A stretch of DNA of 64,000 nt from Thiomonas arsenitoxydans (lineage in GTDB: Bacteria > Pseudomonadota > Gammaproteobacteria > Burkholderiales > Burkholderiaceae_C). The position numbers and the translations under genes are program-made. A model generated the notes under the pieces. That model was given only the letters and a program-made list of their open reading frames with translations, was not told the origin of the DNA and did not search any database. Position 1 is the stretch's first letter. Each line of letters begins with the position of its first letter. Below are positions 1 through 9,212 of the stretch, piece after piece. The stretch lies in the NCBI RefSeq assembly GCF_000253115.1, contig NC_014145.1:434001-498000 (forward strand), in the 5' to 3' direction.

Positions 1-42
1 CAGGCCAGATCCGCCCCACAGAACGGCGCAGAACCCTGGGAA

Positions 43-981
43 ATGATCGCGCACAAGAGCCCTGCTGCGCCGGATGCGCAGCCTGCTCCCGCGCCGACAG
101 GCTTGCCCTGTCCACCGGCGTCCATCGGCGCCATCGACGATGAATCGGGCGTCAGTGCCCTGCAGGCCTATCTCAACCACATCCGCGCCAAACCGCTTTT
201 CACGCCCGAGCAGGAATTTGAGACGGCGACCCGCGCCAAGGCGGGCGATTTCGAGGCGCGTCAGGCGATGGTGGAGCACAACCTGCGACTGGTTGTGAGC
301 ATCGCCAAAGCCTATGTCGGCCGCGGCGCGGCACTGGGCGATTTGATCGAAGAGGGCAACCTCGGCCTGATTCACGCCATCGAAAAATTCGAGCCCGAAC
401 GCGGGTTTCGTTTCTCCACCTATGCAAGCTGGTGGATCCGCCAAAGCATCGAACGCGCGCTGATGCAACAGGTGCGCACCATCCGCCTGCCGGTGCACGT
501 CATTCGCGAACTCAACCAGGTGCTGCGGGCGCGCAAGCATCTGGAACAGGCGGCCGACTATCGCGGTCAGACCTCCGACGAAGACGTGGCCGCGCTTCTG
601 GGGCGCAGTACGGAAGAGGTGACGGACTTGCTCGCCCTGGCCGAGCAGCCGACTTCTCTGGACGCCCTGCGCGAAACCCAGAGTGGCGAGAGTTACGCCG
701 ATCAGTTCGCCGACCAGAACGCGCTCAGCATGGAAGAGCAGACGCAGACCCGCGAAGTCGAGGCCCTGGTCGATTCCTGGGTAGGGGAGTTGGCCGAGCG
801 TGAGCGCGAAGTGATCGAAGCTCGTTTTGGGCTGCACGGACGCGAGTTGGAAACCTTGGAGTCACTGGCGCAGCGCCTCGGCCTCACGCGCGAGCGCGTG
901 CGCCAGATCCAGCAGGAGTCCTTGCTCAAACTCAAGGGACGACTGGCGCGCAACGGGGTCGACCGAGGTTCGCTGCTTTAA
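43..981 (+). CDS. rpoS: RNA polymerase sigma factor, RpoS type
   Basis: A primary-like sigma-70 factor, best matched to stationary-phase sigma-S. Region 1.2 begins near residue 37. Region 2 holds [17 protein letters not shown] (about 100-116) and the [18 protein letters not shown] core-binding and -10 recognition helix (123-140). Region 3 follows, and region 4 ends with a helix-turn-helix reading [11 protein letters not shown] near residue 285. There is no long acidic region 1.1, which argues against RpoD. The usual role is to direct core polymerase to general-stress and stationary-phase promoters. The reading frame stays open upstream to base 1 of the window, so the true start may lie outside and the N-terminus may be longer than shown. 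The exonuclease gene follows after about 60 bases on the same strand. RpoS is favoured over another group 2 sigma factor. Confidence 0.85.
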   Translation: MIAHKSPAAPDAQPAPAPTGLPCPPASIGAIDDESGVSALQAYLNHIRAKPLFTPEQEFETATRAKAGDFEARQAMVEHNLRLVVSIAKAYVGRGAALGDLIEEGNLGLIHAIEKFEPERGFRFSTYASWWIRQSIERALMQQVRTIRLPVHVIRELNQVLRARKHLEQAADYRGQTSDEDVAALLGRSTEEVTDLLALAEQPTSLDALRETQSGESYADQFADQNALSMEEQTQTREVEALVDSWVGELAEREREVIEARFGLHGRELETLESLAQRLGLTRERVRQIQQESLLKLKGRLARNGVDRGSLL

Positions 982-1039
982 GGCTGGCGAAACTGGCTTG
1001 CTCTGGCTGGTTCTGCCTTTTTGATTTTTGCTTCCCGCC

Positions 1040-1849
1040 ATGATTCGCACGCCCATCGTCACCTTTGATATTGAAACCATCCCCGACCCCGCCGCGTTGC
1101 GCGCTGCGGGTCTGGCCGACCCCGAGCTTGACGACGCAGCCGCCGTGCTTCAGGCGCAGGCCCGCCGTCTGGAAAAGACCGGGAGCGATTTTCTCCCGGT
1201 GCATTGTCAGCGCGTGCTGGTCATCTCGTGCACCTTTCGCAATCACGAGGGGCTGAAAATCCACTCCTTCGTCGATCAAGGTGGACAGGAAGGGCAGGTG
1301 GTGCAGAGCTTTTTCCGCGTGATCGAAAAGCACGCGCCTCAGCTCGTTTCCTGGAACGGGGGCGGTTTTGACCTGCCCGTGCTGCACTACCGTGGCCTGG
1401 TGCACGGGGTGACGGCGCCGAAATACTGGGATATGGGAGAAGATGACCGCGAGATGAAGTGGAATAACTACATTTCCCGCTACCACACCCGGCATCTCGA
1501 CCTGATGGACCTGCTGGCGCTCTACCAGCCGCGCGCCAATGCGCCGATGGACGTGCTTGCCAAGCTGTGCGGCTTTCCCGGCAAGCTGGGCATGGACGGC
1601 AGCAAGGTTTTTGATGCCTGGCTTGCCGGGCAGACCGACGACATCCGCCGCTATTGCGAGACCGATGTCATGAACACCTATCTGCTGTATTGCCGCTTTC
1701 AGCTCATGCGCGGGGCCTTGTCCGCGAGCGAATACGCCGACGAAATCGACCTGGTGCGACACACCCTGGGCACCCTCGCGGCGCAGGAATCGCACTGGCA
1801 GGAATATCTCGCAGCCTGGCCGGAGCAAGCCGCCGCGCGGGAAGGCTAG
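1040..1849 (+). CDS. Predicted 3'-5' exonuclease of the PolB-like (DnaQ-fold) family
   Basis: About 269 residues, cytoplasmic. The N-terminus reads [12 protein letters not shown], the Exo I motif with the D and E metal ligands of DEDD exonucleases. [12 protein letters not shown] near residue 110 is Exo II, and a C-terminal [10 protein letters not shown] block is Exo III with the last acidic ligand. The length and motif set match the stand-alone PolB-type exonuclease family (Pfam DNA_pol_B_exo2), thought to trim 3' ends in DNA repair; no exact substrate is established. The ATG at 1040 is preferred to an in-frame TTG at 1028 because the homology begins right after it. rlmD starts 20 bases downstream on the same strand, so the two may be co-transcribed. 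Confidence 0.8.
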   Translation: MIRTPIVTFDIETIPDPAALRAAGLADPELDDAAAVLQAQARRLEKTGSDFLPVHCQRVLVISCTFRNHEGLKIHSFVDQGGQEGQVVQSFFRVIEKHAPQLVSWNGGGFDLPVLHYRGLVHGVTAPKYWDMGEDDREMKWNNYISRYHTRHLDLMDLLALYQPRANAPMDVLAKLCGFPGKLGMDGSKVFDAWLAGQTDDIRRYCETDVMNTYLLYCRFQLMRGALSASEYADEIDLVRHTLGTLAAQESHWQEYLAAWPEQAAAREG

Positions 1850-1868
1850 GGTCTGTTCCAATAGCCGG

Positions 1869-3281
1869 ATGGAACAACGATTGGAATGGCTGCAGATCGA
1901 CAGCCTGGATCTTGAGGCCCGCGGGGTCGGGCGCAGCGAAAACGGCAAAGTGGTGTTCGTCGCCAATGCCTTGCCCGGAGAACGGGTGCAGGCGCGCATC
2001 CACCGCAGCAAGCGCAACTGGGAGTCTGGCGAGGCAGTGGCCTGGGCCAGCACGGCGAGCAGCCGGGTGACGCCGCGATGCCCCCATTTCGGCGTTTGCG
2101 GCGGCTGCAGCATGCAGCATGTCGATCCGGCCGCGCAGTTGGCGTTCAAACAGCGCATTCTCGAAGATGACTTTTGGCATTTGAGCCGCCTGAAGCCGCA
2201 ACTCCTTCTGCGGCCCATCGCCGGGCCCAACTGGGGCTATCGCACCCGCGCGCGGCTGACCGTTCGCCTGGTGGTGAAAAAGGGCGGGGTGTTGGTCGGT
2301 TTTCACGAAAAAGGCTCGAGCTACGTTGCGGATATGCGCAGTTGCGAAGTTTTGCCGAGGGCAGTGTCCGATCTGTTGCTGCCCTTGCGCGAGCTGATCG
2401 CCGGCCTGTCCCGGCCTGAGCGCGCGCCGCAGATCGAACTGGCGATGGGCGATCGGGTGACCGTTCTGGTGTTGCGCCACCTCGAACCCTTGACCGACGC
2501 GGATCGGCAACGCCTGCGCGACTTTGGACAACAGCATGGCGTGCAGTGGTGGCTTCAGCCCAAAGGGCCCGATTCGGTGGCGCCGCTAGACCCCGACGCC
2601 GAACCCCTGAGCTATGCCTTGCCCGAGTTCGGCATCGTCATGCCGTTTCGCCCGACCGATTTCACCCAGGTGAATCCGCAGATCAACCGCGTGATGGTGG
2701 CGCGGGCCTTGCGTCTGCTGGGCGCCCGGCGTACCGACCGGGTGATCGACTGGTTTTGCGGTCTGGGCAATTTCACCCTGCCCATCGCCACGCAGGCGCG
2801 GCAGGTGCTGGGCGTGGAGGGCAGCGCCACGCTGGTGGCACGGGCGCTCGACAACGCCTTGCACAACGATCTGCAAGACAAAGTCGTGTTCACCGCCCGC
2901 AACCTGTTCGAGATGGATGCGGACGATCTCAGAGCCTACGGCGAGGCCGACCTGTGGTTGGTGGACCCGCCGCGCGATGGCGCGCTGGCACTGTGCAAGG
3001 CGCTGGCCGAGGCAGTGAACGGGCCGCTGGGAACGCCGGGCGAGGAGGAGACGCGGGCCGCAGGGGAGGCAAGCGCGGCGCCCAAGCCGGTCGCACCCCC
3101 GGTCGCACCATTCAAACCGCCGCGCCGCATTGTTTATGTGTCCTGCAATCCGGCAACCTTGGCGCGTGATGCCGGCCTGCTGGTGCATCAGGCGGGTTAC
3201 ACCTTACGTGCCGCAGGGGTGATGAATATGTTTCCTCACACGGCCCATGTGGAATCGATGGCGGTGTTCGAGCGCGATTGA
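1869..3281 (+). CDS. rlmD: 23S rRNA (uracil-1939-C5)-methyltransferase RlmD
   Basis: An S-adenosylmethionine-dependent enzyme that makes 5-methyluridine at position 1939 of 23S rRNA. An N-terminal TRAM domain (about 1-60) is followed by the iron-sulfur ligands C71, C77 and C80, with C159 as the fourth. The SAM-binding motif [12 protein letters not shown] lies near residue 300, and LVDPPRDGA follows. The catalytic Cys426 sits in [13 protein letters not shown]. Between the last two motifs is an inserted Ala/Pro/Glu-rich stretch of roughly 35 residues that is usually short in RlmD; it looks like a flexible surface loop. A strong terminator follows directly after the gene. Confidence 0.93.
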   Translation: MEQRLEWLQIDSLDLEARGVGRSENGKVVFVANALPGERVQARIHRSKRNWESGEAVAWASTASSRVTPRCPHFGVCGGCSMQHVDPAAQLAFKQRILEDDFWHLSRLKPQLLLRPIAGPNWGYRTRARLTVRLVVKKGGVLVGFHEKGSSYVADMRSCEVLPRAVSDLLLPLRELIAGLSRPERAPQIELAMGDRVTVLVLRHLEPLTDADRQRLRDFGQQHGVQWWLQPKGPDSVAPLDPDAEPLSYALPEFGIVMPFRPTDFTQVNPQINRVMVARALRLLGARRTDRVIDWFCGLGNFTLPIATQARQVLGVEGSATLVARALDNALHNDLQDKVVFTARNLFEMDADDLRAYGEADLWLVDPPRDGALALCKALAEAVNGPLGTPGEEETRAAGEASAAPKPVAPPVAPFKPPRRIVYVSCNPATLARDAGLLVHQAGYTLRAAGVMNMFPHTAHVESMAVFERD

Positions 3282-3299
3282 GCCCATCGTTGCCCATAA

Positions 3300-3327
3300 A
3301 AAAACGCCCGCAATTGCGGGCGTTTTT
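3300..3327. terminator. Bidirectional rho-independent terminator between rlmD and the BI-1 gene
   Basis: A perfect palindrome with a 12-bp stem: A-rich lead, ACGCCCGC, tetraloop AATT, GCGGGCGT, then a T run. Because it has A's before and T's after the GC stem, it works on both strands. It lies between the convergent rlmD (plus) and the Bax-inhibitor-like gene (minus). Confidence 0.92.
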
Positions 3328-3345
3328 CGTGGGACTGTTTCGCGC

Positions 3346-4047
3346 TTACCGGCGCCCGCCGCCGCTGAAAAAGCTCAGAATGGACAGCAGGTTGACGAAC
3401 ACGTTGTAGATGTCGAGGTAGATCGCCAGCGTGGCGGTGATGTAGTTGGTTTCGCCGCCGTTGATCACCCGCTGCACGTCGATCAGCATGAAGGCCGAGA
3501 AAATCACAATGGCCACGACCGAGAAGGTCAGCATCAGCGCAGGCAGTTGTAGCCAGATATTGGCGATGCCCGCGAGGATGAGCAGGATCACGCCGACGAA
3601 CAGCATTTTCGACAAGCCGGACAAATCACGCTTGACCACATTCGCCAGCGTGGCCATGGCGCCGAAAATCACCGCCGTGCCGCCGAAGGCCAGCATGATG
3701 AGCTGCGGCCCGTTGCTCATGCCCAGCACGAAGCCGAGCATTTGCGACAGCATGACCCCCATGAAGAAAGTGAACAGCAGCAGCAGCCCCACCCCGGCGC
3801 TGGAATTTTTGGTGCGCTCAATGGCGAACATCAGGCCGAAGGCGCCGACCAGGAAGACGATCATGGTCATGCCGGGGCTTTGCGCCATGGCCAGATTCAG
3901 CCCCGTGGCCATGCCGACCCACGCGCCGATCACGGTGGGAATGAGAGAGAGGGCCAGCAGCGAATACGTCTGCCGCAGTACCTTGTTGCGCACAGTCGCA
4001 GCGCCGCCGGGTTGGGCGTAGATGGTGTAATCGCGTTGTTCATTCAT
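3346..4047 (-). CDS. Bax inhibitor-1 (YccA/BI-1) family membrane protein
   Basis: 233 residues with about seven hydrophobic segments spread from residue 30 to the end. This is the topology of the TMBIM/BI-1 family of inner-membrane proteins. In E. coli the relative YccA modulates the FtsH protease; other members act as pH-gated calcium leak channels. The carboxyl end reads AIYLDIYNVFVNLLSILSFF, a family hallmark with the conserved aspartate. The start ATG is followed by a hydrophilic N-terminus with an NEQRDY stretch. Gene-specific function cannot be set from context: the neighbours are unrelated. Confidence 0.88.
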   Translation of the reverse strand: MNEQRDYTIYAQPGGAATVRNKVLRQTYSLLALSLIPTVIGAWVGMATGLNLAMAQSPGMTMIVFLVGAFGLMFAIERTKNSSAGVGLLLLFTFFMGVMLSQMLGFVLGMSNGPQLIMLAFGGTAVIFGAMATLANVVKRDLSGLSKMLFVGVILLILAGIANIWLQLPALMLTFSVVAIVIFSAFMLIDVQRVINGGETNYITATLAIYLDIYNVFVNLLSILSFFSGGGRR

Positions 4048-4184
4048 GGCAAAACTCCGTTCCTGGAAGTGGACGCTGACAGTCAGACTAACACAGGCTA
4101 AATACGTTCCACGGCTTGCATTTCAATCCCGCGCGCATGAATTTGCAAGCCTTGTGATCGCGGGTTAAGCCCGGGTTCAGGCCG

Positions 4185-5129
4185 TTAGGCCGCTTGCGGG
4201 GCGCTGCCATAGACGGTTTGCAGGCGTTCGAGCGCGCCCTGCAGGGTGATGTGGTGATTTTGCGGGCCGTGCACGGCGATTTTTTCCGCGCCGAGCACAT
4301 TGCCCAGGCGGGTGCTGTCGGCCAAGGCCCAGCCTTTGGACAGCCCGAACAATAAACCGGCGCGGAAGGCGTCGCCGCAACCGGTCGGGTCGAGCACCTG
4401 GCTGGCGGGGGCGCCGGGAATGTCGGTGGCGCCGCCGCCTTCGCTCCAGATGCGGCAGCCGTGTTCGCCCCGCGTGACGATCACTCCGCGCACTTGGGAG
4501 GCGATGTGGTCGAGGCTCCAGCCGGTGCGCTCCACCAGTAGCTCGGCCTCGTAGTCGTTCACCGCCACCCAACTGGCTTTGGCGATGAAATCGCGCAGAT
4601 CGGCGCCGTCGAACAGCGGCATGCCCTGACCCGGATCGAAGATGAACGGGATGCCCGCTGCGGCAAGCTGCGCGGCATGGTCGATCATGGCCGAGCGGCC
4701 GTCTGGCGCGATGATGGCGAGATCGACCCCGGCGTCCAGTGGCACGGGCAGCTCGTGCGCCCGGCCCATGGCGCCGGGGTGGAAGGAGGTGATCTGGTTG
4801 TTGTCGCGGTCGGTGATGATGTGCGCCTGCGCGGTAAAACTGTCGGCCAGTTGCCCGACGTAAGTGCGGGCAATGTGCAGCGCATCAAGGCGGTCGAGAT
4901 AGCTCTGGCCGTCCGCGCCCAGGGCGCCGAGGATGAGCGGGTCACCCCCCAGCAGCGCCAAGCTGTAGGCGATATTGCCCGCGCACCCGCCAAACTCGCG
5001 CCGCATGGTGGGCACCAGAAAGCTGATGTTCAGAATATGCACTTTGTCGGGCAGGATGTGCTCGGCAAAGCGGCCGTCGAAGGTGGTGATGGTGTCGAAG
5101 GCGAGCGAACCGCAGATGAGGGTGGACAT
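4185..5129 (-). CDS. PfkB-family carbohydrate/adenosine kinase
   Basis: 314 residues of the ribokinase/PfkB fold. The N-terminus MSTLICGSLAFDTI is the usual first strand. GGCAGNIAYSLALLGG near residue 45 is the first PfkB signature with the substrate-binding GG. DPTGCGDAFRAGLLFGL near residue 255 is the second signature, with the catalytic aspartate and the anion hole. Close betaproteobacterial relatives are usually called adenosine kinase or generic PfkB kinases. The phosphate acceptor cannot be told from the motifs, although the DRDNNQITSFHPGAM stretch is typical of adenosine-kinase-like members. The start lies 14 bases after lysS, so the two are probably one operon. Confidence 0.85.
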   Translation of the reverse strand: MSTLICGSLAFDTITTFDGRFAEHILPDKVHILNISFLVPTMRREFGGCAGNIAYSLALLGGDPLILGALGADGQSYLDRLDALHIARTYVGQLADSFTAQAHIITDRDNNQITSFHPGAMGRAHELPVPLDAGVDLAIIAPDGRSAMIDHAAQLAAAGIPFIFDPGQGMPLFDGADLRDFIAKASWVAVNDYEAELLVERTGWSLDHIASQVRGVIVTRGEHGCRIWSEGGGATDIPGAPASQVLDPTGCGDAFRAGLLFGLSKGWALADSTRLGNVLGAEKIAVHGPQNHHITLQGALERLQTVYGSAPQAA

Positions 5130-5143
5130 GAGTTTTAGGGGCT

Positions 5144-6673
5144 TTAGCCTTCGAAGCGCAGGGCGGGGAAGAGAATGACGTCGCGGATGCTGGGCGCGTC
5201 GGTGAGCAGCATGACCAGCCGGTCGATGCCGATGCCGCAGCCCCCGGCGGGCGGCATGCCGTATTCCAGTGCCCGTACATAATCGGCGTCGAAATACATG
5301 GCTTCGTCGTCGCCGGCTTCCTTGGCCTGCACTTGCGACTGAAAGCGGGCGGCCTGGTCTTCGGGGTCGTTCAGCTCGGAGAAGCCGTTGGCGATTTCGC
5401 GGCCGGTGATGAACAGCTCGAAGCGCTCGGTCGTGTTCGCATCGGCATCGGCGGCGCGGGCCAGGGGCGACACTTCCACCGGATAATCGACGATGAAGGT
5501 CGGCTCCCACAGCATATGCTCGGCGACTTGCTCAAACAGCGCGAGTTGCAAAGCGCCCAGTCCCATGCCCTTGAGTTTGTGCGGGGCGTGATCGGCGTCG
5601 AGACGGCGCAACTCGCCGCGCAAAAAGCCGTCATCGGCCAGTTGCGCGTCGGTGTAGTCGGGGGCGTGCTTCTGGATGGCCTGCGTCAAGGTCAGCCGAG
5701 CAAACGGCGCGCTCAAGTCCAGCGTGCGCCCTTGGTGGGTGAGCACCGCAGTGCCGCAGGTGAGTTGCGCGGTGTTGCGAATCAGCGCCTCGGTGAAATC
5801 CATCTGGTCGCGGTAGGTCCACCAGGCGGCGTAGAACTCCATCATGGTGAACTCGGGGTTGTGCCGCGGGCTCAGGCCTTCGTTGCGGAAATTGCGGTTG
5901 ATCTCGAACACCCGCTCGAAGCCGCCCACCAGCAGGCGCTTGAGGTAAAGCTCGGGCGCGATGCGCAGATACATCTGCTGATCGAGCGCGTTGTGGTGCG
6001 TGATGAACGGTTTGGCCGCAGCACCTCCGGGAATGGGGTGCAGCATGGGCGTCTCAACCTCCATGAAACCCGCTGCCAGCATTTCGTTGCGCAGCGCCGC
6101 GATGGCCTTGCTGCGCAGCGCGAAGCGTTCGCGCGATTCTGGTGTGACGATGAGATCGACATAACGCTGGCGGTAGCGCGTTTCCACGTCTTCGAGGCCG
6201 TGAAACTTGTCGGGCAAGGGGCGCAGCGACTTGACCAGCAATCGCACCTGCTCGGCCCGAATGGTCAGCTCGCCGGTGCGCGTTTTGAACAGCACGCCGT
6301 CGCAACCGATCCAGTCGCCCAGGTCGTAGTGTTTGAAGGCGGCATGGGCCTCTTCACCAGTGACATCGTTGGAAACGTGGATCTGAATGCGCCCCGTACC
6401 GTCCTGCAAAGTGGCAAAACTGGCCTTGCCCATCACGCGCTTGAGCATCATGCGGCCCGCCACCCGCACCCGCACGCCAGCCGCTTCGAGCGCGTCGGGC
6501 GCGTCGGGCTCGTCGCCCCCAAGTTGCGCCTGCAGGCTGGCTGCCTGGTGCGTGGGCTTGAAATCATTCGGAAACGCCGGACCGACCTCGCGCAACGCGG
6601 CGAGTTTGGCGCGGCGCTCCGCGATGAGGTGGCTGTCGTCAGCGGCGGGCGGATGGGGGGCGTCAGTATTCAT
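5144..6673 (-). CDS. lysS: Lysyl-tRNA synthetase, class II
   Basis: 509 residues, the normal length. An N-terminal OB-fold anticodon-binding domain includes [21 protein letters not shown]. The class II catalytic core has motif 1 near residue 205, motif 2 [20 protein letters not shown], and motif 3 [20 protein letters not shown] near the end. It charges tRNA-Lys in the cytoplasm. It is the first gene of a probable two-gene unit with the PfkB kinase. Confidence 0.96.
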   Translation of the reverse strand: MNTDAPHPPAADDSHLIAERRAKLAALREVGPAFPNDFKPTHQAASLQAQLGGDEPDAPDALEAAGVRVRVAGRMMLKRVMGKASFATLQDGTGRIQIHVSNDVTGEEAHAAFKHYDLGDWIGCDGVLFKTRTGELTIRAEQVRLLVKSLRPLPDKFHGLEDVETRYRQRYVDLIVTPESRERFALRSKAIAALRNEMLAAGFMEVETPMLHPIPGGAAAKPFITHHNALDQQMYLRIAPELYLKRLLVGGFERVFEINRNFRNEGLSPRHNPEFTMMEFYAAWWTYRDQMDFTEALIRNTAQLTCGTAVLTHQGRTLDLSAPFARLTLTQAIQKHAPDYTDAQLADDGFLRGELRRLDADHAPHKLKGMGLGALQLALFEQVAEHMLWEPTFIVDYPVEVSPLARAADADANTTERFELFITGREIANGFSELNDPEDQAARFQSQVQAKEAGDDEAMYFDADYVRALEYGMPPAGGCGIGIDRLVMLLTDAPSIRDVILFPALRFEG

Positions 6674-6783
6674 GCGGGATGGAGGGACGGTTTCTCGGAA
6701 ATGTCCACGATGTCAAGCGGTGCGGGGTGGTGGGGCGGCTTGCGCGCAGTACGCGCGCCAAACCGACCGATTTTAGCCACCCC

Positions 6784-8034
6784 TTACGCCTGAGCATTCC
6801 CCAGCCACAACCCCAGCCAGAACAAGCCGATCAGGCCGAACTGAGCGGCGAGATTGACCACGCCAAAAGTCCACTGCGCCCCGGCGAATCCGGCGACGAT
6901 TTTGCTCACCGCGTTGGTCGCCAGGGCAAGGCCGATGGCGAGCAAGGCCTGCCAGGACGAAAAAGCGCCATTGACCGCCATTTGCGCGGCAGAAGCTGCC
7001 GCTGCGTGCGCGTCGGCAAATCCTGCCAGCCCGGTTGCCGCCAGTGCCGCATCGCTACCCAGCATGCTGCGCGCGGCCTCGGCAGCCAGCAGCACGCCCG
7101 CAAGAAGAGCCGCAAACAACAACGCCTGCAGCGGCTGGAACGGACGCCGCGCTGCCTCTGCTTGGTCAGACAAGGCCGAACTCTGCGGCGCGCTTCGCGC
7201 CAGACGCCATGTCGCGCCCACCGCCAGCAGCGCGCCCGCCCCGTACAGCCCCACGGCGGGCAGCAGACCAGGGAGCAAAGCCGGATCGATCAGCGCGATG
7301 AGCACGCTCAACTCCACCACGGTAGCCAGATTCGACAACAAAGCCGCCCGCAGGCAATCGCCCTGCAGGGAGGCATCCAGCCGTGCGCGTTGCGCCATGC
7401 TGGCAATGGTGGCTGTGCTGGAAACAAACCCGCCGGCCAGCCCGGAAAGCGCCAGACCGCGCTGACTGCCAAACGCCCGCACCGCCACATGCCCCACCGA
7501 CTGAATCGCCATCACCAGCACCGCTAGCAGCCACAGGGTATGCAGGTTCAGCCCCGCCAACCACGCGATGGGCTGATCGGGCAACAGTGGCAGCACGACC
7601 AGCGCCGCGGCTGCCAGCAACAGACCGGATTCCAGTTCCTGCGTGCTCAAAACATGACGCACGAACCCATGCAGCGTCGTTTTGGCCGCCAAAATCCCCG
7701 CGACCACGACGCCCAGCCCCGCAGCCCAACCGGGCGACTGCTGGGCGAGCGCGCCAATCAGCACCGTGAGCAGCAGGGCGAATTCCGTCGTCAGCCCTGG
7801 ATCGGCTTTGCGCGTTTGCGTATATCCCGCAAACGTCAGCAAGGCAAAAGCCGCGAGCACCACCCCCAGCGCCGCCGGCCCTAGCACGCCCGCAGTCGCA
7901 CCCGCAAGCGCCGCCAGCACAAAACTGCGCAGGCCCGCAGGCGATTCAGGCGGCTGACTGCGCTCGCGCTCGATGCCGATCAGCAGGCCGACGCCGAGGG
8001 CGGCGATCCAGGGAAGGACGGAAGACTCGATCAA
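6784..8034 (-). CDS. MgtC/DUF4010 family integral membrane protein
   Basis: 416 residues, almost entirely hydrophobic, with about a dozen predicted membrane helices. The N-terminal 130 residues follow the MgtC/SapB pattern (GLLIGIERER, then LRSFVLAALAGA). The C-terminal part matches DUF4010, with SGLAGGFVSSTATIASMA near residue 235. Proteins of this fused layout are widespread and of unknown function; a role in ion or envelope homeostasis is only inferred. It sits between lysS and the pilin operon and is not obviously co-regulated with either. Confidence 0.82.
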   Translation of the reverse strand: MIESSVLPWIAALGVGLLIGIERERSQPPESPAGLRSFVLAALAGATAGVLGPAALGVVLAAFALLTFAGYTQTRKADPGLTTEFALLLTVLIGALAQQSPGWAAGLGVVVAGILAAKTTLHGFVRHVLSTQELESGLLLAAAALVVLPLLPDQPIAWLAGLNLHTLWLLAVLVMAIQSVGHVAVRAFGSQRGLALSGLAGGFVSSTATIASMAQRARLDASLQGDCLRAALLSNLATVVELSVLIALIDPALLPGLLPAVGLYGAGALLAVGATWRLARSAPQSSALSDQAEAARRPFQPLQALLFAALLAGVLLAAEAARSMLGSDAALAATGLAGFADAHAAAASAAQMAVNGAFSSWQALLAIGLALATNAVSKIVAGFAGAQWTFGVVNLAAQFGLIGLFWLGLWLGNAQA

Positions 8035-8053
8035 GCCGGACTTCCACGACGGA

Positions 8054-8629
8054 TCAAGGACGCGCGCAATTTCCGGCCGAATGGTGTGGCTGAGCGCGGA
8101 TATTGCCTGATTTGGACAAGATCAGATCGACACCCAAAACCGTGTTCAACGTGTTGCTGCATAGACGCAACGTTCCCGCTGCAAATGCGCCACTGGGTTG
8201 CTCGGCATGCCCAATGGGCTGGAAAAGAACGGGCTTCTGCATGGGGCGATTGGGCAGAATTTGAATGCCACTCTCCTGCGCCGTAGATCCGCTCTGAATC
8301 AAAGTGTCGTCGGCGTCACGGGCTCCATTTTGGTTGCGATCCGTGAAAATGAGCCATTCACCGCTCCCCCAATCTGAATGGCATCCTGACTCTGGGTTAC
8401 CCGCGCAGAGCGCCACAACCTGATTTTGGGTGATGGCAGACTGTCGCGCCATCATGAAGGCGCTCATCAAGGCATTGCTGCTGACGGTGAGGCGATGCTG
8501 AGCAAGCAGATGAGAAAACGCAGGCGCTGCGAGTGCAGTCATCAACCCCCCGAGAGCCACGACGACCAACAACTCCGCATAGCTGACGCCACGGCAGTTG
8601 TCGATTCGAGATGGGTATGAACTCCGCAC
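8054..8629 (-). CDS. GspH/FimT-type minor pseudopilin
   Basis: 191 residues. A type III signal is present: a short basic leader ends in Gly before VSYAELLVVVALGGL, so the prepilin peptidase would cut after that Gly, with Glu at +5. The rest matches the GspH/FimT globular domain, including SAFMMARQSAITQNQVVALC and a Cys-containing C-terminus. It is the last gene of the minus-strand pilus operon, separated from pilE by about 100 AT-rich bases that may hold its own promoter. It is the second FimT-like protein of the locus and likely primes pilus assembly. The leader deviates from the usual GFTLIE (Gly-Val-Ser-Tyr). Confidence 0.8.
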   Translation of the reverse strand: MRSSYPSRIDNCRGVSYAELLVVVALGGLMTALAAPAFSHLLAQHRLTVSSNALMSAFMMARQSAITQNQVVALCAGNPESGCHSDWGSGEWLIFTDRNQNGARDADDTLIQSGSTAQESGIQILPNRPMQKPVLFQPIGHAEQPSGAFAAGTLRLCSNTLNTVLGVDLILSKSGNIRAQPHHSAGNCARP

Positions 8630-8730
8630 TGTGAGACCCTCTGAATGGTTGAGGCAGCCTCAATTATGGCAAGTTCAATCACTGAAAGCAAAATATTCTC
8701 TTGATTTTTTGACAAATTAAAAAATTTTTC

Positions 8731-9198
8731 TTACCAGCAGGAGGCCACCGTGCCTGTGCCGCTTATTGTTTTTGTTCCCGCCTGATTCAGTGAAATTGTG
8801 TTGCATTCAGTATCACGGCTAGCTTGAGATCCCTGCGGCACGGCATTCACTTGATAAGTGGACTGGCCGGGCGTGGCGGCAAAGCTGAATTTGTAATCAG
8901 CACTCAGATCTGAAGCGCATGAAAGTGTGGGGAGCGTGTTTTTATCTCCTGCCGAATCTTGGTCATATCGCAAGTTGGTCGAGTAATACCGTTCCATATA
9001 GTTGGCATACTCACTGAGACAGGCTTCAGCGGCTACTCGTTTGGTTTTGGTGATATGGCTGATGTAGGAGGGGTAGCCGACAGCCGCGATGATGGCCACG
9101 ATGGCCACGACGATCATCAGTTCGATCAGCGTAAAACCCCGTAGAGCCAGCTGGCGCGCACGGCCGGGGGCAAAAATTGCTCGGTTGAAATGCCGCAT
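8731..9198 (-). CDS. pilE: Type IV pilin, PilE type (minor or structural)
   Basis: 155 residues. The class III leader ends RG before FTLIELMIVVAIVAIIAAVGYPSY, the classic type IV pilin N-terminal helix with Glu5. The globular part has two pairs of cysteines, including a C-terminal Cys-Trp end typical of PilE-like proteins. The start ATG at 9198 is chosen because it gives a leader of about 20 residues; upstream sequence in the same frame belongs to the end of pilY1. It follows pilY1 by 14 bases in the same operon. By operon position it is the PilE minor pilin rather than the major subunit PilA. Confidence 0.88.
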   Translation of the reverse strand: MRHFNRAIFAPGRARQLALRGFTLIELMIVVAIVAIIAAVGYPSYISHITKTKRVAAEACLSEYANYMERYYSTNLRYDQDSAGDKNTLPTLSCASDLSADYKFSFAATPGQSTYQVNAVPQGSQASRDTECNTISLNQAGTKTISGTGTVASCW

Positions 9199-9212
9199 GA
9201 ATAAGCCTCCGC

